In this document: positions 1 to 11,069 of the stretch, piece after piece
How positions within the stretch are numbered: position 1 is the first letter of the stretch
Layout: each line of letters begins with the position of its first letter
Source of the DNA: Gammaproteobacteria bacterium
GTDB lineage: Bacteria; Pseudomonadota; Gammaproteobacteria; Enterobacterales; Kangiellaceae
Direction: 5' to 3'
Length of the DNA: 43,428 nucleotides
Assembly: GCA_029880585.1 (NCBI GenBank)
Contig: JAOUOC010000004.1
Location: forward strand, 1 to 43,428
The notes under the pieces: model-generated
What the model saw: only the letters and a program-made list of their open reading frames with translations
Databases searched by the model: none
What the model was told of the DNA's origin: nothing
Made by a program: the position numbers and the translations under genes

Positions 1-299
1 CGATCTGTGTCTGGTTGAATATCATTCTCACAACCTGTTATCAATGTTTGCAGCTGCTCTTCAATATCTGCCTCAAGATCAGCAAACGGACTTCTTAAGT
101 GTGCTGAGCCATAGTCATGTGGTTTATATTCAACAATCTCCGGCAAGTTTTGAATACTTTTGGGTGGCCTCGCATCAATTTTTTTAACCCAATCATCAAT
201 ATCATCTGTATTAGTTGTGCAAGCGGAAAGCAAAACAACGTTCAAAACCAGTATAGTTCTAAATCTTTTAATAAAAGGCCAATATAAGCGCTTAAACAT
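1..299 (-). CDS. pilP: Type IV pilus assembly lipoprotein PilP (N-terminal part, cut by window edge)
   Basis: This frame is absent from the ORF track because it has no stop inside the window. It starts at ATG 299 and runs off base 1, giving about 99 residues. The start reads MFKRLYWPFIKRF, followed by a hydrophobic stretch and the lipobox LLSAC, so Cys27 is the likely lipidated residue of the mature inner-membrane lipoprotein. The following acidic region (TDDIDDWVKK, then YKPHDYGSAHLRSPF) is typical of PilP. PilP binds the PilN-PilO dimer and links the inner-membrane pilus platform to the PilQ secretin. Its start overlaps the pilO stop by one base (TAATG), which indicates translational coupling. 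pilQ is expected beyond the edge. Identity rests on the lipobox, the sequence feel and operon position. Confidence 0.9.
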   Translation of the reverse strand, partial: MFKRLYWPFIKRFRTILVLNVVLLSACTTNTDDIDDWVKKIDARPPKSIQNLPEIVEYKPHDYGSAHLRSPFADLEADIEEQLQTLITGCENDIQPDTD

Positions 300-919
300 T
301 AACCTTCCTCCGTGTCAGAACGATATGTTTTCGCAGTAACTGACATAATCAGAATTTTTTCACCTGGTGAAGCTGCCACTTCGCCATCACCTATTTTAAT
401 TTCAAAATCGTGTAGCGTCACAATTCTCGGCAAACGAGAAACTCTGCTAACAAAATTAGCTAATTGATGATATCCGCCAGATACAACCAATGAAATTGGC
501 TTTTCCGAAAAAACTTCCATCTTCTTTTCAGCCTGAAAATCAGCACTAACCAACTCACAGCCAGCACCTGTAGCAGCATAAGATAACTCATCAATTAATC
601 CGGCCATCTCACTACGTTTGGGAAGTTGTTGCAGCAGGGTTTTGAAGCTATCCTGTATGATCACCATTTGACCTTTATATTCATCAAGATTTGCAGCTTT
701 TTCCTGCTTTTTTTCATAATCACGTTTAAGCTGCCCTTCTTTTGTTTCCAACCCCTCTAGCTGAGTAATCTGATCACTTATAACCAGCTGATAACCTAAA
801 AAGCAAACAACAACAAAGACCATAGCTGCAACTACCACTTTTGCCGCAGCAGGCCATGATCCCATATTATTAAAATCAATATCACTAATATCGAGATTAT
901 TTAAATCTTTCATATCCAT
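299..919 (-). CDS. pilO: Type IV pilus inner-membrane platform protein PilO
   Basis: The 206-residue protein has a short cytoplasmic N-terminus, one membrane segment at about residues 25-47 (AAAKVVVAAMVFVVVCFLGYQL), a coiled coil at about 52-85 and a C-terminal periplasmic ferredoxin-like domain. This is the standard PilO architecture and length. PilO pairs with PilN through the coiled coils and carries PilP, forming the alignment subcomplex between the PilM/PilC motor side and the PilQ secretin. The ATG at 919 lies two bases after the pilN stop, and the stop overlaps pilP, so the genes are tightly coupled. A second in-frame Met (residue 3) is a possible alternative start. Confidence 0.95.
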   Translation of the reverse strand: MDMKDLNNLDISDIDFNNMGSWPAAAKVVVAAMVFVVVCFLGYQLVISDQITQLEGLETKEGQLKRDYEKKQEKAANLDEYKGQMVIIQDSFKTLLQQLPKRSEMAGLIDELSYAATGAGCELVSADFQAEKKMEVFSEKPISLVVSGGYHQLANFVSRVSRLPRIVTLHDFEIKIGDGEVAASPGEKILIMSVTAKTYRSDTEEG

Positions 920-921
920 GA

Positions 922-1484
922 CTATTTATCCTCCTTCTTTTCTTCTGGAGAGGTTACTTTTGTTTGCAACACAAAGGTTTTTCTGTTAGCACCTGAATTT
1001 TTATCATGATTTATGCCATCTATCACGTGCATCTGAATCCATTCAGCAGTATCCAGATTACGAATAAATTTTGAAACTCGCGGCCCTGATTCCGCCACGC
1101 CAACCAGTGTCAAATCGTCAGCTTTTCTGCTAATGCTGGACAGATTTACACCCTCAGGAATGGTTGTAACAATCTCATCAAAAACATGAACAATTTGAGG
1201 GCGACTTTTCTGAAGATCCTGAATCGTATCAATACGTTTTTTCAGCTCATTTCTTTCTTTTTCCAGCGCTTCTATTTCTTTAATCTTGGCATTCAGTTTG
1301 AATATATAAGAGTTCAGCCTTTCGTTTCTTGCTTTTTGATGATCCAGTTTTGCGCCGTATATGTTATACACCAAAAACATGGTCAACGCTCCCAGTACAG
1401 CAATCAGACCAAGAACACTAACAAACTGTCTTTGCTTTTCCTGACGTAGTTCTTCCCGCCAAGGTAATAAATTAATTCTTACCA

Positions 1485-1485
<1 letters not shown>
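922..1485 (-). CDS. pilN: Type IV pilus assembly protein PilN
   Basis: The 187-residue protein begins MVRINLLPWREELRQEK. The INLLPWR motif is the conserved cytoplasmic segment of PilN that docks into PilM. One membrane helix follows at about residues 22-44, then a charged coiled coil at about 48-95 and a periplasmic PilN/GspL-like domain. PilN bridges cytoplasmic PilM and periplasmic PilO/PilP. Its ATG overlaps the pilM stop by one base (TGATG). The plus-strand ORF at 1186-1449 in the track is a shadow of this gene. Confidence 0.96.
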
Positions 1486-2967
<1,482 letters not shown>

Positions 2968-5523
2968 ATGTTTAAACGATTTGCACCAAAACTTTTATAC
3001 TTGTTTTCCCTGTTTCTCACATTTTCAGCAATGGGATTTCTGGCGCTTTATCTGTCAGTAGTTCCTGGCTTGCCAGATGTAGAGTCAATAAGAGAAATTC
3101 GTCTGCAAACTCCAATGCGAATTTATGCTAATGATGGTCAAATGATTGCCGAATTTGGAGACAAACGTAGAATTCCAATAACACTCGATCAGGTTCCCAA
3201 AAATTTCGTAAACGCCCTTCTTTCAACTGAAGACCAAAGGTTTTATGAACATTCTGGCGTTGATTTTATGGGCGTTATGCGAGCTGTTATTAATCTTGTA
3301 ACCACAGGCACAAAAAGTCAGGGCGCAAGCACTATAACAATGCTGGTGGCAAGAAATTATTATTTAACTCGCGAAAAGCGTTTTTCAAGAAAAATAACCG
3401 AAATGTTTTTGGCTTGGAAAATTGAATCTGAGTTAACCAAAGATCAAATTCTGGAACTTTTTCTTAATAAAATTCCTTTTGGCCATCGAGCTTTTGGTTT
3501 AGGTGCAGCTTCCCAAGTATATTATGGAACCACTCTGGATAAACTAACTCTGGCTCAGCTAGCTACGCTTGCCGGAATTCCAAAAGGGCAGTCAATTTTT
3601 AATCCTATTTCAAACCCGGCAAAAGCCAGAGAAAGACGTGAACATGTATTAGGTAGAATGCTAACGGAAGGTCACATCTCTCGGGAACAATATGAACATG
3701 CCAATGCAGAAGAAATTGCCACCAAACGTCATGGTTCAGATACCACTGTTCACGCTCCTTATCTTGCAGAAATGGTAAGGCTATACACAGTTGAAAAGTA
3801 TGGTCAGGAAAGTGCCTATAACGATGGCATGAATATATTCACTACGATTAATCCAACTCTACAGTCTTACGCTAAACAAGCGGTAATGGATGGTCTTGAA
3901 GAATATGATTTACGTCATGGCTATCGTGGTGCAGAAGCAAACTATGCATTACTTGACGAAGAAAATAATCCTGTGTCGGATAAACAAATAATGCAATGGC
4001 TTGATCAAGCTGTAAGAATACCTCAAATGCAAAGTGCCATTGTCATGTCTATTGATGAAAAAGACAATTTCGCAAATATTCGCCTTGAAACAGGAGAAAA
4101 TGTTACGCTGGCATTAGATAACCTGAGATGGGCCAGAAAATATGTTGATGAAAATCATGTAGGTGAAGTTATCAATAAAGTTTCTCAAGTATTAAACGTT
4201 GGTGATTTGATCCGTGTAAAACAGATTTTAACTCCTGAAGATCCTGAAAAAAATATAGCTGAAGCTATCTCCTACAGACTATCCCAAATTCCTGATGTTG
4301 CTGGTGGTTTTGTAGCTCTAAATCCAGGCAATGGCGCTATTGAAGCGCTGGTTGGAGGATATCAGTTTGAATTGAATCAATACAATATGGTTAATCAGGC
4401 AAGAAGACAGTTGGGTAGTAATATCAAGCCCTTTATTTATTCAGCAGCTTTTGAAAAAGGATTTACACCTGCTTCAATGTTAAATGATATGCCTATCGTT
4501 GAAGAAGATATCACCGCTGAAAACTTCTGGCGGCCAAAAAACGATAGTGACAATTATCGAGGGCCAACGCGACTCAGAATTGCTCTTAGTTATTCAAAAA
4601 ATATAGTTTCTATCCGCTTGATGAAAGAAATCGGCGCTAAATACGCAAAAGATTACCTCACTCATATCGGCTTTCCGGCTGAACATATGCTCCCTTATCT
4701 TTCATTAGCTCTGGGCTCTGCATCTTTTACACCTCTTGAAGTAGTAACCAGTTATGCAGTTCTTGCCAATGGTGGTTATAAGGTTCAACCCTGGTTTGTC
4801 GATAGAATAGAAGATCCTAATGGACGCATTATTTTCCAATATCAACCAATTCAGGTTTGCTCAGAGTGCGAAATAATACAAAACAAGCTACTTGAACAAG
4901 CAATTCAGGATCAAGACCTGGAAAGTAATGGTGCTGAAGAGTTGTCCATTCGACAAGCTGAAGAAAATGATTTTTCAAACATTCCTCTTTTCCCGATTCC
5001 CAGAGAATTGATAGCCCCCAGAGTAATAGATGAAAGAAATCTGTTCTTAGTCACCGATATTCTAAAAGACGTTATCCACCGAGGAACTGCAACACGAACC
5101 CTAGCCAACAGTAAAAGCCCTCTGTTAAATAGAAATGACATTGCAGGTAAGACAGGAACCACAAACGATGCAAAAGATGCCTGGTTTAGTGGTTATAATT
5201 CTGAACATGTCGCCACAGTATGGGTCGGCTTTAACGACCATGCTAAAAAATTAGGTGATAGAGAATTTGGTGGGCGGGCAGCTTTACCTGTTTGGCAAAA
5301 GTTTATGGAAAAGGCTCTCGAGAATCAACGTGAAAAAATTTCAACACCGCCTCCAGGTATTGTAACAGTTCGCATTGATGCAAAAACCGGGCTATTAGCT
5401 AATGAATTCACAACTGAATCTATCTTTGAAATGTTTAGGTCAGAAAATGCACCTTCTGAATACTCCAGACAACAAAATCTTCAGATAAAAGATGAAGAAG
5501 TTGAAGACGAGACCCTTTTCTGA
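2968..5523 (+). CDS. mrcA: Penicillin-binding protein 1A (bifunctional transglycosylase/transpeptidase)
   Basis: The 851-residue class A PBP polymerises and cross-links peptidoglycan in the periplasm. It has an N-terminal signal anchor at about residues 9-33, then a GT51 glycosyltransferase domain at about 55-230 whose catalytic Glu88 lies in STEDQRFYEHSGVD. An OB-like linker domain specific to PBP1A follows (about 320-430). The transpeptidase domain has nucleophile Ser484 in GSNIKPF (SxxK), SYSKN at 542-546 and the KTGTT motif at 728-732. A Glu-rich, probably flexible insertion (about 630-680) includes CSEC and lies before the KTG motif. The length is normal for PBP1A. The start at ATG 2968 gives MFKRFAPKLLYLF directly before the anchor. 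Confidence 0.96.
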   Translation: MFKRFAPKLLYLFSLFLTFSAMGFLALYLSVVPGLPDVESIREIRLQTPMRIYANDGQMIAEFGDKRRIPITLDQVPKNFVNALLSTEDQRFYEHSGVDFMGVMRAVINLVTTGTKSQGASTITMLVARNYYLTREKRFSRKITEMFLAWKIESELTKDQILELFLNKIPFGHRAFGLGAASQVYYGTTLDKLTLAQLATLAGIPKGQSIFNPISNPAKARERREHVLGRMLTEGHISREQYEHANAEEIATKRHGSDTTVHAPYLAEMVRLYTVEKYGQESAYNDGMNIFTTINPTLQSYAKQAVMDGLEEYDLRHGYRGAEANYALLDEENNPVSDKQIMQWLDQAVRIPQMQSAIVMSIDEKDNFANIRLETGENVTLALDNLRWARKYVDENHVGEVINKVSQVLNVGDLIRVKQILTPEDPEKNIAEAISYRLSQIPDVAGGFVALNPGNGAIEALVGGYQFELNQYNMVNQARRQLGSNIKPFIYSAAFEKGFTPASMLNDMPIVEEDITAENFWRPKNDSDNYRGPTRLRIALSYSKNIVSIRLMKEIGAKYAKDYLTHIGFPAEHMLPYLSLALGSASFTPLEVVTSYAVLANGGYKVQPWFVDRIEDPNGRIIFQYQPIQVCSECEIIQNKLLEQAIQDQDLESNGAEELSIRQAEENDFSNIPLFPIPRELIAPRVIDERNLFLVTDILKDVIHRGTATRTLANSKSPLLNRNDIAGKTGTTNDAKDAWFSGYNSEHVATVWVGFNDHAKKLGDREFGGRAALPVWQKFMEKALENQREKISTPPPGIVTVRIDAKTGLLANEFTTESIFEMFRSENAPSEYSRQQNLQIKDEEVEDETLF

Positions 5524-5539
5524 TCAGGAGTAAAACTGG

Positions 5540-6463
5540 ATGCACATTGTGAGTGGACGTTGGCAATTGGGGCTGGTTCTTGCCTCAATTACCGCTTTGA
5601 TGTGGGGTTTTTTACCCATAGCGCTGAAATTTCTCTTTTCTTCAATGGATCCCTGGACTATAACTTTTTATCGTTATATTAGTTCGGCATTAATAGTCGG
5701 CTTCTATCTCCTTGCGACCAACAAATTCCCCAAACTGTCTCAATTTACAGCTAGCAATGTAAAGCTACTCATTGTTGCTATTTCAGGATTAAGTGCCAAC
5801 TATATTTTTTACCTGTGGGGGTTGGACTATACCAATTCAAGTACTGCACAGGTTTTAATCCAGCTTGCACCAATGCTTCTATTATTTTCCGGGATTTTCT
5901 TTTTCAGGGAACAGTTCAGTAAACTTCAATGGTTTGGCTTTATTCTCTTTATTTTTGGACTGCTTCTTTTCTTTAACAAAAAACTTATCGCAATGTTTAC
6001 CCAACAAGGGAATTATACTCTGGGGGTTTTGTTTATCATTATTGCTGCGATTACCTGGGTTGCATATGGCATTGCTCAAAAGGTCTTGCTTAAGGAATTT
6101 TCCTCGCCTGTCATTATGTTTATCATTTTGTTTTTTGGTAGCTTTTTGTTTATGCCCCTTGCCGAACCGGCTCAAATATTTGAACTGACCAATTTTCAGC
6201 TTTGGGCATTAATATTTTCTTGCCTCAACACAGTTATTGCCTATGGTTGCTTTGCAGAAGCGCTGGAACACTGGGAAGCATCTAGGATTAGTGCTGTAGT
6301 CACTCTTGCTCCCGTTTACACAGTAGCTGGCGTTTACGGTCTGAACTATTTATTCCCAGAAACTTTTACAGGGGAAACTCTATCTTCATTAACCTTGTGG
6401 GGAATTGTTGTTGTAATTGCTGGTGCTATGATAACTGCGTTAGGAAAGAAAAAAGCTTCCTAA
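5540..6463 (+). CDS. EamA/DMT-superfamily permease (10-TM metabolite exporter)
   Basis: The 307-residue protein is very hydrophobic and organised as two EamA repeats of five helices each (about 10-145 and 160-300). It includes the N-terminal [15 protein letters not shown] segment and the second-repeat [12 protein letters not shown] segment. EamA proteins export amino acids or other small metabolites, but the substrate cannot be told from sequence. It starts 16 bp after mrcA with an AGGAG ribosome site at 5526-5530, so it may be co-transcribed with mrcA. Its 3' end overlaps the convergent crp stop by a few bases (TAA at 6461 against crp TAG). Confidence 0.9.
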   Translation: MHIVSGRWQLGLVLASITALMWGFLPIALKFLFSSMDPWTITFYRYISSALIVGFYLLATNKFPKLSQFTASNVKLLIVAISGLSANYIFYLWGLDYTNSSTAQVLIQLAPMLLLFSGIFFFREQFSKLQWFGFILFIFGLLLFFNKKLIAMFTQQGNYTLGVLFIIIAAITWVAYGIAQKVLLKEFSSPVIMFIILFFGSFLFMPLAEPAQIFELTNFQLWALIFSCLNTVIAYGCFAEALEHWEASRISAVVTLAPVYTVAGVYGLNYLFPETFTGETLSSLTLWGIVVVIAGAMITALGKKKAS

Positions 6464-7116
6464 CGAGTACCATAAATGACCATAGTCTTGCCTTTAACTG
6501 AAATATGTTCCTGATCTTCCAAAACTTTTAATACGCGACCGACCATTTCACGGGAACAACCAACAATACGTCCCAATTCCTGTCGAGTCACTTTTATTTG
6601 CATACCATCAGGATGAGTCATGGCATCTGGCTCTTTTGCCAGATCAAGTAGTGCTCTTGCCACACGACCAGTTACATCAAGAAAAGCCAAGTCTCCAACC
6701 TTTCGACTGGTTTTTCTTAAACGCATAGCCATTTGGCCTGCCAACTTAAAGGTAATTTCTGGCCTTTCCTTTGCCAGCGCCTGAAAACGGGCATAGCTGA
6801 TCTCGGCAACATCTGTTTCAGTTTTCGCTCTAACCCAGGCGCTTCGATCATTTAAGTCATCAAACAATCCCATCTCACCAAAAAAGTCGCCTGAATTTAG
6901 ATAGGCAAGTACCAATTCCCTGCCATCATCATCTTCTATTAAAACTGATACCGAGCCTTTAATAAGAAAATAAAGCGTCTCTGGCTTGTCGCCGGCAAAG
7001 ATAATAGTTGTCTTTGGCGCATAACGACGCTTATGACACTGAGAAACAAACCATTCCAATGTCGGATCGTTTTTTATGTTATATGGTAAATTGACCGGTT
7101 CTTTAATTAATACCAT
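6460..7116 (-). CDS. crp: cAMP-activated global regulator Crp (Vfr-like)
   Basis: The 218-residue protein follows E. coli Crp almost throughout: [12 protein letters not shown] near the N-terminus, the cyclic-nucleotide fold with GEMGLFDD and RSAWVRAKT (the cAMP-binding Glu, Arg and Ser), the central C-helix with KTSRKVG (Thr/Ser cAMP contacts), and the helix-turn-helix [25 protein letters not shown]. The C-terminus is KTMVIYGTR. The cAMP ligands are all present, so this should be a true cAMP receptor rather than an Fnr/Dnr type. It is eight residues longer at the N-terminus than E. coli Crp. A yhfA-like osmC gene sits divergently upstream, as in E. coli. Confidence 0.97.
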   Translation of the reverse strand: MVLIKEPVNLPYNIKNDPTLEWFVSQCHKRRYAPKTTIIFAGDKPETLYFLIKGSVSVLIEDDDGRELVLAYLNSGDFFGEMGLFDDLNDRSAWVRAKTETDVAEISYARFQALAKERPEITFKLAGQMAMRLRKTSRKVGDLAFLDVTGRVARALLDLAKEPDAMTHPDGMQIKVTRQELGRIVGCSREMVGRVLKVLEDQEHISVKGKTMVIYGTR

Positions 7117-7170
7117 GATTATTTCCGAACTGTATTTTACTTAGACCTTCTAAGCTTAGCATTTTTTAGT

Positions 7171-7208
7171 TTAAGAAAAAAATTATTCTTATAAAAAAAT
7201 TTTCTTAA
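7171..7208. repeat. Inverted repeat in the crp promoter region
   Basis: TTAAGAAAA at 7171-7179 is matched by TTTTCTTAA at 7200-7208, separated by 20 very AT-rich bases. It lies 55-92 bp upstream of the crp ATG. The minus strand carries TATAAG and AATAAT -10-like strings inside it. A perfect 10-bp palindrome, CTAAGCTTAG, lies closer to crp at 7150-7159. These may be binding sites for a regulator of crp or only the AT-rich promoter. I do not recognise the operator family. Confidence 0.35.
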
Positions 7209-7378
7209 TACTCCCCAACCGATAATACTCATCAATCTTGCTTCATTCAACCTTTTTATTTGAACGCGTTACATCAAGAGTAATACATGCCTTCTAATCA
7301 TAACGATAATAAACGCATTGACCAAACTATTTGCTCATCTATAATACCTAACAAATATTAAACCTTGTGGAGTTATTT

Positions 7379-7777
7379 GTGAAAATCACAACCCGATGGC
7401 AGAAAGATCTTACTTTTGTCGGCACCAATGAAAAAAACCAATCAATAACAATGGATGGAGAGGGCAATGCTCCTTCACCAATGCAACTGATATTAATGGG
7501 TGTTGGCGGCTGTTCTTCAATTGATATTGTACTGATCCTCAAAAAGGCCCGACAAAATATTGCTGATTGTATCTGCCAGATTGAAGCTGAAAGAGCGGAA
7601 ACAGATCCAAAAGTATTCACAAAAATACATGCTCATTATCAGATAATTGGTAAAGAGCTTAAAGTTAATCAGGTTGAACGTGCGGTTAAACTTTCCATGG
7701 AAAAATACTGCTCGGCTTCAATTATGCTTTCGTCATCGGTTGATATAACACACAGTTTCGAAGTTATTGAAGAATAG
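7379..7777 (+). CDS. yhfA: OsmC-family protein, YhfA-type
   Basis: This OsmC/Ohr-fold protein closely resembles E. coli YhfA, including LTFVGTNEKNQSITMDGEG, SPMQLILMGVGGCSSIDIV and EKYCSASIMLSSSVDITHSFEV. The two conserved cysteines of the fold, in GGCS and KYCS, are both present, consistent with thiol peroxidase chemistry, although YhfA-type proteins have no settled function. The ORF track begins at GTG 7367, but GTGGAG there looks like the ribosome site. The GTG at 7379 gives VKITTRWQKDLTFVG, matching family length (about 132 residues). It is divergent from crp as in E. coli, and its 3' end overlaps the convergent nagA end by about 14 bp. Confidence 0.92.
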   Translation: MKITTRWQKDLTFVGTNEKNQSITMDGEGNAPSPMQLILMGVGGCSSIDIVLILKKARQNIADCICQIEAERAETDPKVFTKIHAHYQIIGKELKVNQVERAVKLSMEKYCSASIMLSSSVDITHSFEVIEE

Positions 7778-8900
7778 TTTTTCCTTCACACCATACTTCA
7801 GAAATATTGTTGTGTTGATCAAGCAAGATAAAATTGGCTTTTTGACCAACTGCAATTTCCTCCTGATCATCAAGAGATAAAAACCTGGCAGCATTTGTAG
7901 TTGCCAGTTCCGTTGCTTTTTCTATGGAAATGGATAAAACATCCATCGCATTTAAAAAGGCTTGATGCATATTGATAGCACTACCAGCCAATCGTCCTTC
8001 ACTATCGATCAACTTATTGTCTTTCAAAAAAATAGTTTCACCAAAATAATCAAACTCTTTGTCTTCACAGCCAACTATTGGCATGGCATCTGTCACCAAC
8101 ATCATATTGGGATTGGCTTTGTACGCTGCCAACGCTGCACAGGGGTGAACATGGATTTTATCCATAATTAAACCGTATGAGCTCGATGATGAAGCCAATG
8201 CGGCACCCACCATACCAGGTTCACGAGAATTAAATTGTGACATCGCATTAAAGAGATGAGTAAATCCACTGGCTCCAGATTCAATTGACTGTTGTGTCTG
8301 TTCATAGGTGGCATTACTGTGTCCAAGACAAACTACCACTCCCATATCAACCAGTTGCTTTATTAGAGAGGGTGAGACCGCTTCAGGAGCGATTGTAATC
8401 ATTACCTTACCGATGTCATTTCTTGAATAGATATATTTTTCTTGTTCTGAAAGTTGGCGAATAAATGAGGCTTTGTGAATTCCCTTCTTCTCAGTTGAAA
8501 TATGCGGCCCTTCAAAATGAATACCAATTATGCCAGAAGATTGATTCTGGATAGCCTCTGACACTGCATTAGCAGCCTGTTCCATTTTTTCGACGGAATC
8601 AGTGATTAAAGTCGGCATCCAGCCGGTTGTTCCAAAACACTGATGAGCCTTGGCTATTTGGAGCAAGGTTTCACAGTCTGGTGAATGATTGAACAAAAAA
8701 CCACCACCACCATTGACCTGAATATCAATAAATCCAGGAACAAGAGTTCCACATAAAGGTTTGACTGCTGAATGATTGTCTGAATAAGAATGACTATCGG
8801 AAATGCTTTCAATATACCCATTACTAATCTTGATAGATTGATTTTTTTTCAAGCGACTACCGATTAGAGCCGCTTCAACATTTAGGGTAAGCGTTACCAT
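7764..8900 (-). CDS. nagA: N-acetylglucosamine-6-phosphate deacetylase
   Basis: The 378-residue amidohydrolase-superfamily enzyme removes acetate from GlcNAc-6-phosphate, feeding amino-sugar or peptidoglycan-recycling catabolism. Visible motifs in order are PGFIDIQVNGGGGF (about residues 55-68), HFEGPHIS (metal-binding Glu region), CLGHSNATYEQ and GFTHLFNAMSQFN (metal-binding His residues), and VTDAMPIVG with the catalytic Asp. Length fits the family. The ATG at 8900 is preceded by a GGAAA-like site. No nagB, nagK or nagE lies alongside, so it is an isolated nag gene downstream of phoR. Confidence 0.95.
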   Translation of the reverse strand: MVTLTLNVEAALIGSRLKKNQSIKISNGYIESISDSHSYSDNHSAVKPLCGTLVPGFIDIQVNGGGGFLFNHSPDCETLLQIAKAHQCFGTTGWMPTLITDSVEKMEQAANAVSEAIQNQSSGIIGIHFEGPHISTEKKGIHKASFIRQLSEQEKYIYSRNDIGKVMITIAPEAVSPSLIKQLVDMGVVVCLGHSNATYEQTQQSIESGASGFTHLFNAMSQFNSREPGMVGAALASSSSSYGLIMDKIHVHPCAALAAYKANPNMMLVTDAMPIVGCEDKEFDYFGETIFLKDNKLIDSEGRLAGSAINMHQAFLNAMDVLSISIEKATELATTNAARFLSLDDQEEIAVGQKANFILLDQHNNISEVWCEGKTILQ

Positions 8901-8977
8901 TTATTTTCCGGAAATTTTATGCCACATTATTGTCAATATTATTACCCAGTCAGACAACAAGAACAAGATGTTGCTTA

Positions 8978-10294
8978 TTATGCCTTGACGATCCGGTACA
9001 CAGGAAAACAGGCTCTAAAGGTTGAACCGATACCCAGCTCACTATGAATATCCAGATGTCCTCCATGATTCTCAACAATATGCTTGACAATCGAAAGTCC
9101 CAAACCGGTTCCGCCAACTTTCCTTGAATGATTGACATTGGCTCGATAAAACCGCTCCGTCAGCCTTGAGATATGCTCAGGAGCAATGCCCTCGCCACTA
9201 TCCGCTACCGATATACAGGCACTACCATCGGCGTGCTTGTCCCAACAAACAATAATTTCGCTTCCGATTTTTGAATACTTTACCGCATTGCTTAACAGGT
9301 TCTGACAAAGACTAAACACCTCTCGCTCATTAGCTTTTATCATCAGACTTTCATTGGCAGTTAAAACAATATTGTGGGTATCTTTTGCCTTGGTTTTTTG
9401 AAAATCAGTTATTAACTTTTGTAACAGATCGGCAATGTTTAAAGGTTCACCTGAATCCCTGTCATGACCTTTTTCTTCCAGTTTTGACAATACCAACAAA
9501 TCCTCCAGAATTTTTTGCATTCTATTAGATTGCTGACCTGCTCTATGTATTAACTCTATAGCGCTTTCCGGAATCGATTCATCGGTTTCCAACATTTCCA
9601 GATAACCGGAAATTACCGTCAGTGGTGTTCTTAATTCGTGAGATGCATTGGCAATAAATGCTTTTCTTAACTTTTGTACTGCAACTCTTTGACTAATATC
9701 ACGTGCAATCACCAGTTTTTGTTTATTACCAAATTCAACGCTGGTCATTAATAATGTCTTTTGCGGATCAATTGGTGATTCCATTTCAATAGAAGTCGGG
9801 TCATTTTCCTCTGACTCTGACTGTTGCTCAAAAATAGTTTTCAGTTCAGGATTTGCAATCAGTTGATCAAATTTTTGCCCAAAGTTTTTTTCTATTTCCA
9901 GTCCCAAAATTCTTTTCGCAACTTCATTAACCCATTCAATTTCAAGATCCTCATTTAAAACAATGGCCGCATCAGGCAGTGCAGTGATAGTTGCTCCAAA
10001 ACGGTCGGCCATTTCTCTCAGGCGAGTTTTTCTTTCTTTATTCTTTTTTTGAGTACGATTGATGTGTTGAACCATTAATTGCCAAATACCACTGGCGTTG
10101 GGAGCATGATCTGGTTTTGCTCCCAACCTTATCCAACGCTCCAGAAGCCACAATTGGCGAAGCGTCCAACCAATATAAAGACTCAGTGGAAAAATCAAGG
10201 CAACCATCCAGTTTTTGGTTAATAACCCAATCAAGACAACACTGGCAATAACACCCAATATTCTTGATAACTCCAAACCCCATACGGTTTTCAT
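8978..10294 (-). CDS. phoR: Phosphate-regulon sensor histidine kinase PhoR
   Basis: The 438-residue protein has two N-terminal membrane helices (about residues 8-45) and no large periplasmic domain. A PAS domain follows (about 100-190, with DAAIVLNEDLEIEWVN), then a HisKA domain with phospho-acceptor His219 in NASHELRTPLTVISGY. The HATPase domain shows N (NLLSNAVKYS), G1 (DSGEGI), F and G2 (GGTGLGLSIVKHIVENHGG) boxes. This is the PhoR architecture. It lies 23 bp behind phoB and is almost certainly co-transcribed from the Pho-box promoter upstream of phoB. Phosphate signalling normally comes through the Pst/PhoU complex, which is not in this window. Confidence 0.95.
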   Translation of the reverse strand: MKTVWGLELSRILGVIASVVLIGLLTKNWMVALIFPLSLYIGWTLRQLWLLERWIRLGAKPDHAPNASGIWQLMVQHINRTQKKNKERKTRLREMADRFGATITALPDAAIVLNEDLEIEWVNEVAKRILGLEIEKNFGQKFDQLIANPELKTIFEQQSESEENDPTSIEMESPIDPQKTLLMTSVEFGNKQKLVIARDISQRVAVQKLRKAFIANASHELRTPLTVISGYLEMLETDESIPESAIELIHRAGQQSNRMQKILEDLLVLSKLEEKGHDRDSGEPLNIADLLQKLITDFQKTKAKDTHNIVLTANESLMIKANEREVFSLCQNLLSNAVKYSKIGSEIIVCWDKHADGSACISVADSGEGIAPEHISRLTERFYRANVNHSRKVGGTGLGLSIVKHIVENHGGHLDIHSELGIGSTFRACFPVYRIVKA

Positions 10295-10317
10295 TAAGTG
10301 ATTACCATTTTGATGGT

Positions 10318-11010
10318 TCAGCTACAGGTTTCATCAAACATATAACCTATACCGCGAATCGTTTTAATTACTTTATCCATAGATTTCTCTTTTAATATTT
10401 TTCTCAGCCTTAGGATATGCACGTCTACCGTTCTTTCTTCTATATAGGTTGTTTGCCCCCAAATAAAATCAAGTAACTGTGATCGTGAGTACACCTTGTT
10501 TTTGTGTGTCATAAAAAAATGCAGGATTTTGAATTCTGTTTGCCCAATATGCACTGATTCATTATTAATTTTCAGCAAATTTGAAGCCACATTCAGCTCA
10601 ATATTGCCTGAAATTATTTTGCCCTGTTCATCATGAGAAGAGGTTCTTCTAAGTAATGCATTAATTCTGGCAACCAATTCCCTTAACGCTACCGGTTTGG
10701 TTATGTAGTCATCTGCTCCAAAATCAAGGCCTTTCACCTTGTCTCTTTCTTCAACTCTGGCAGTTAGCATAATGACAGGAATTTCTGACAGAACTTCATT
10801 TTTACGGATCCGCTTGATTAAATCGACGCCACTTTCTCCTGGCATCATCCAGTCAACAATCACCAAATCTGCCGGTTGCTTTTGCAATTGCTGAAAGCCT
10901 GCTCTGGCATCTTCTGCTTCTGTCACTTCAAAGCATTCCCTCTCGAGGGCAAGTTTGAGCATTTCTCTAATTGCCTGTTCGTCTTCAATCAGAAGGATCT
11001 TTTTATTCAT
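10318..11010 (-). CDS. phoB: Phosphate-regulon response regulator PhoB
   Basis: The 230-residue OmpR-family regulator has a receiver domain at about residues 1-120, with acidic pocket LIEDEQ, phospho-acceptor Asp53 in VIVDWMMPGESG, the conserved Thr in MLTARVEE and Lys in DDYITKP. A C-terminal winged helix follows (about 135-228, ending TVDVHILRLRKILKE ... IRGIGYMF). Phosphorylated PhoB activates phosphate-starvation genes through Pho boxes. A GGAG site precedes ATG 11010. A strong Pho box lies about 75-95 bp upstream, indicating positive autoregulation. Confidence 0.97.
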   Translation of the reverse strand: MNKKILLIEDEQAIREMLKLALERECFEVTEAEDARAGFQQLQKQPADLVIVDWMMPGESGVDLIKRIRKNEVLSEIPVIMLTARVEERDKVKGLDFGADDYITKPVALRELVARINALLRRTSSHDEQGKIISGNIELNVASNLLKINNESVHIGQTEFKILHFFMTHKNKVYSRSQLLDFIWGQTTYIEERTVDVHILRLRKILKEKSMDKVIKTIRGIGYMFDETCS

Positions 11011-11069
11011 TACTCCAATACCATTTCAGTGAAAGACCGTCTAAAAGGTCCGCATCTGGTTTGAAAGCT

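Noticed and set aside
7378-7392. TTGTGAAAATCACAA looks like a Crp site at the yhfA start
   Set aside because: The TGTGA and TCACA halves are only 3 bp apart instead of 6, and the sequence lies over the yhfA start codon.
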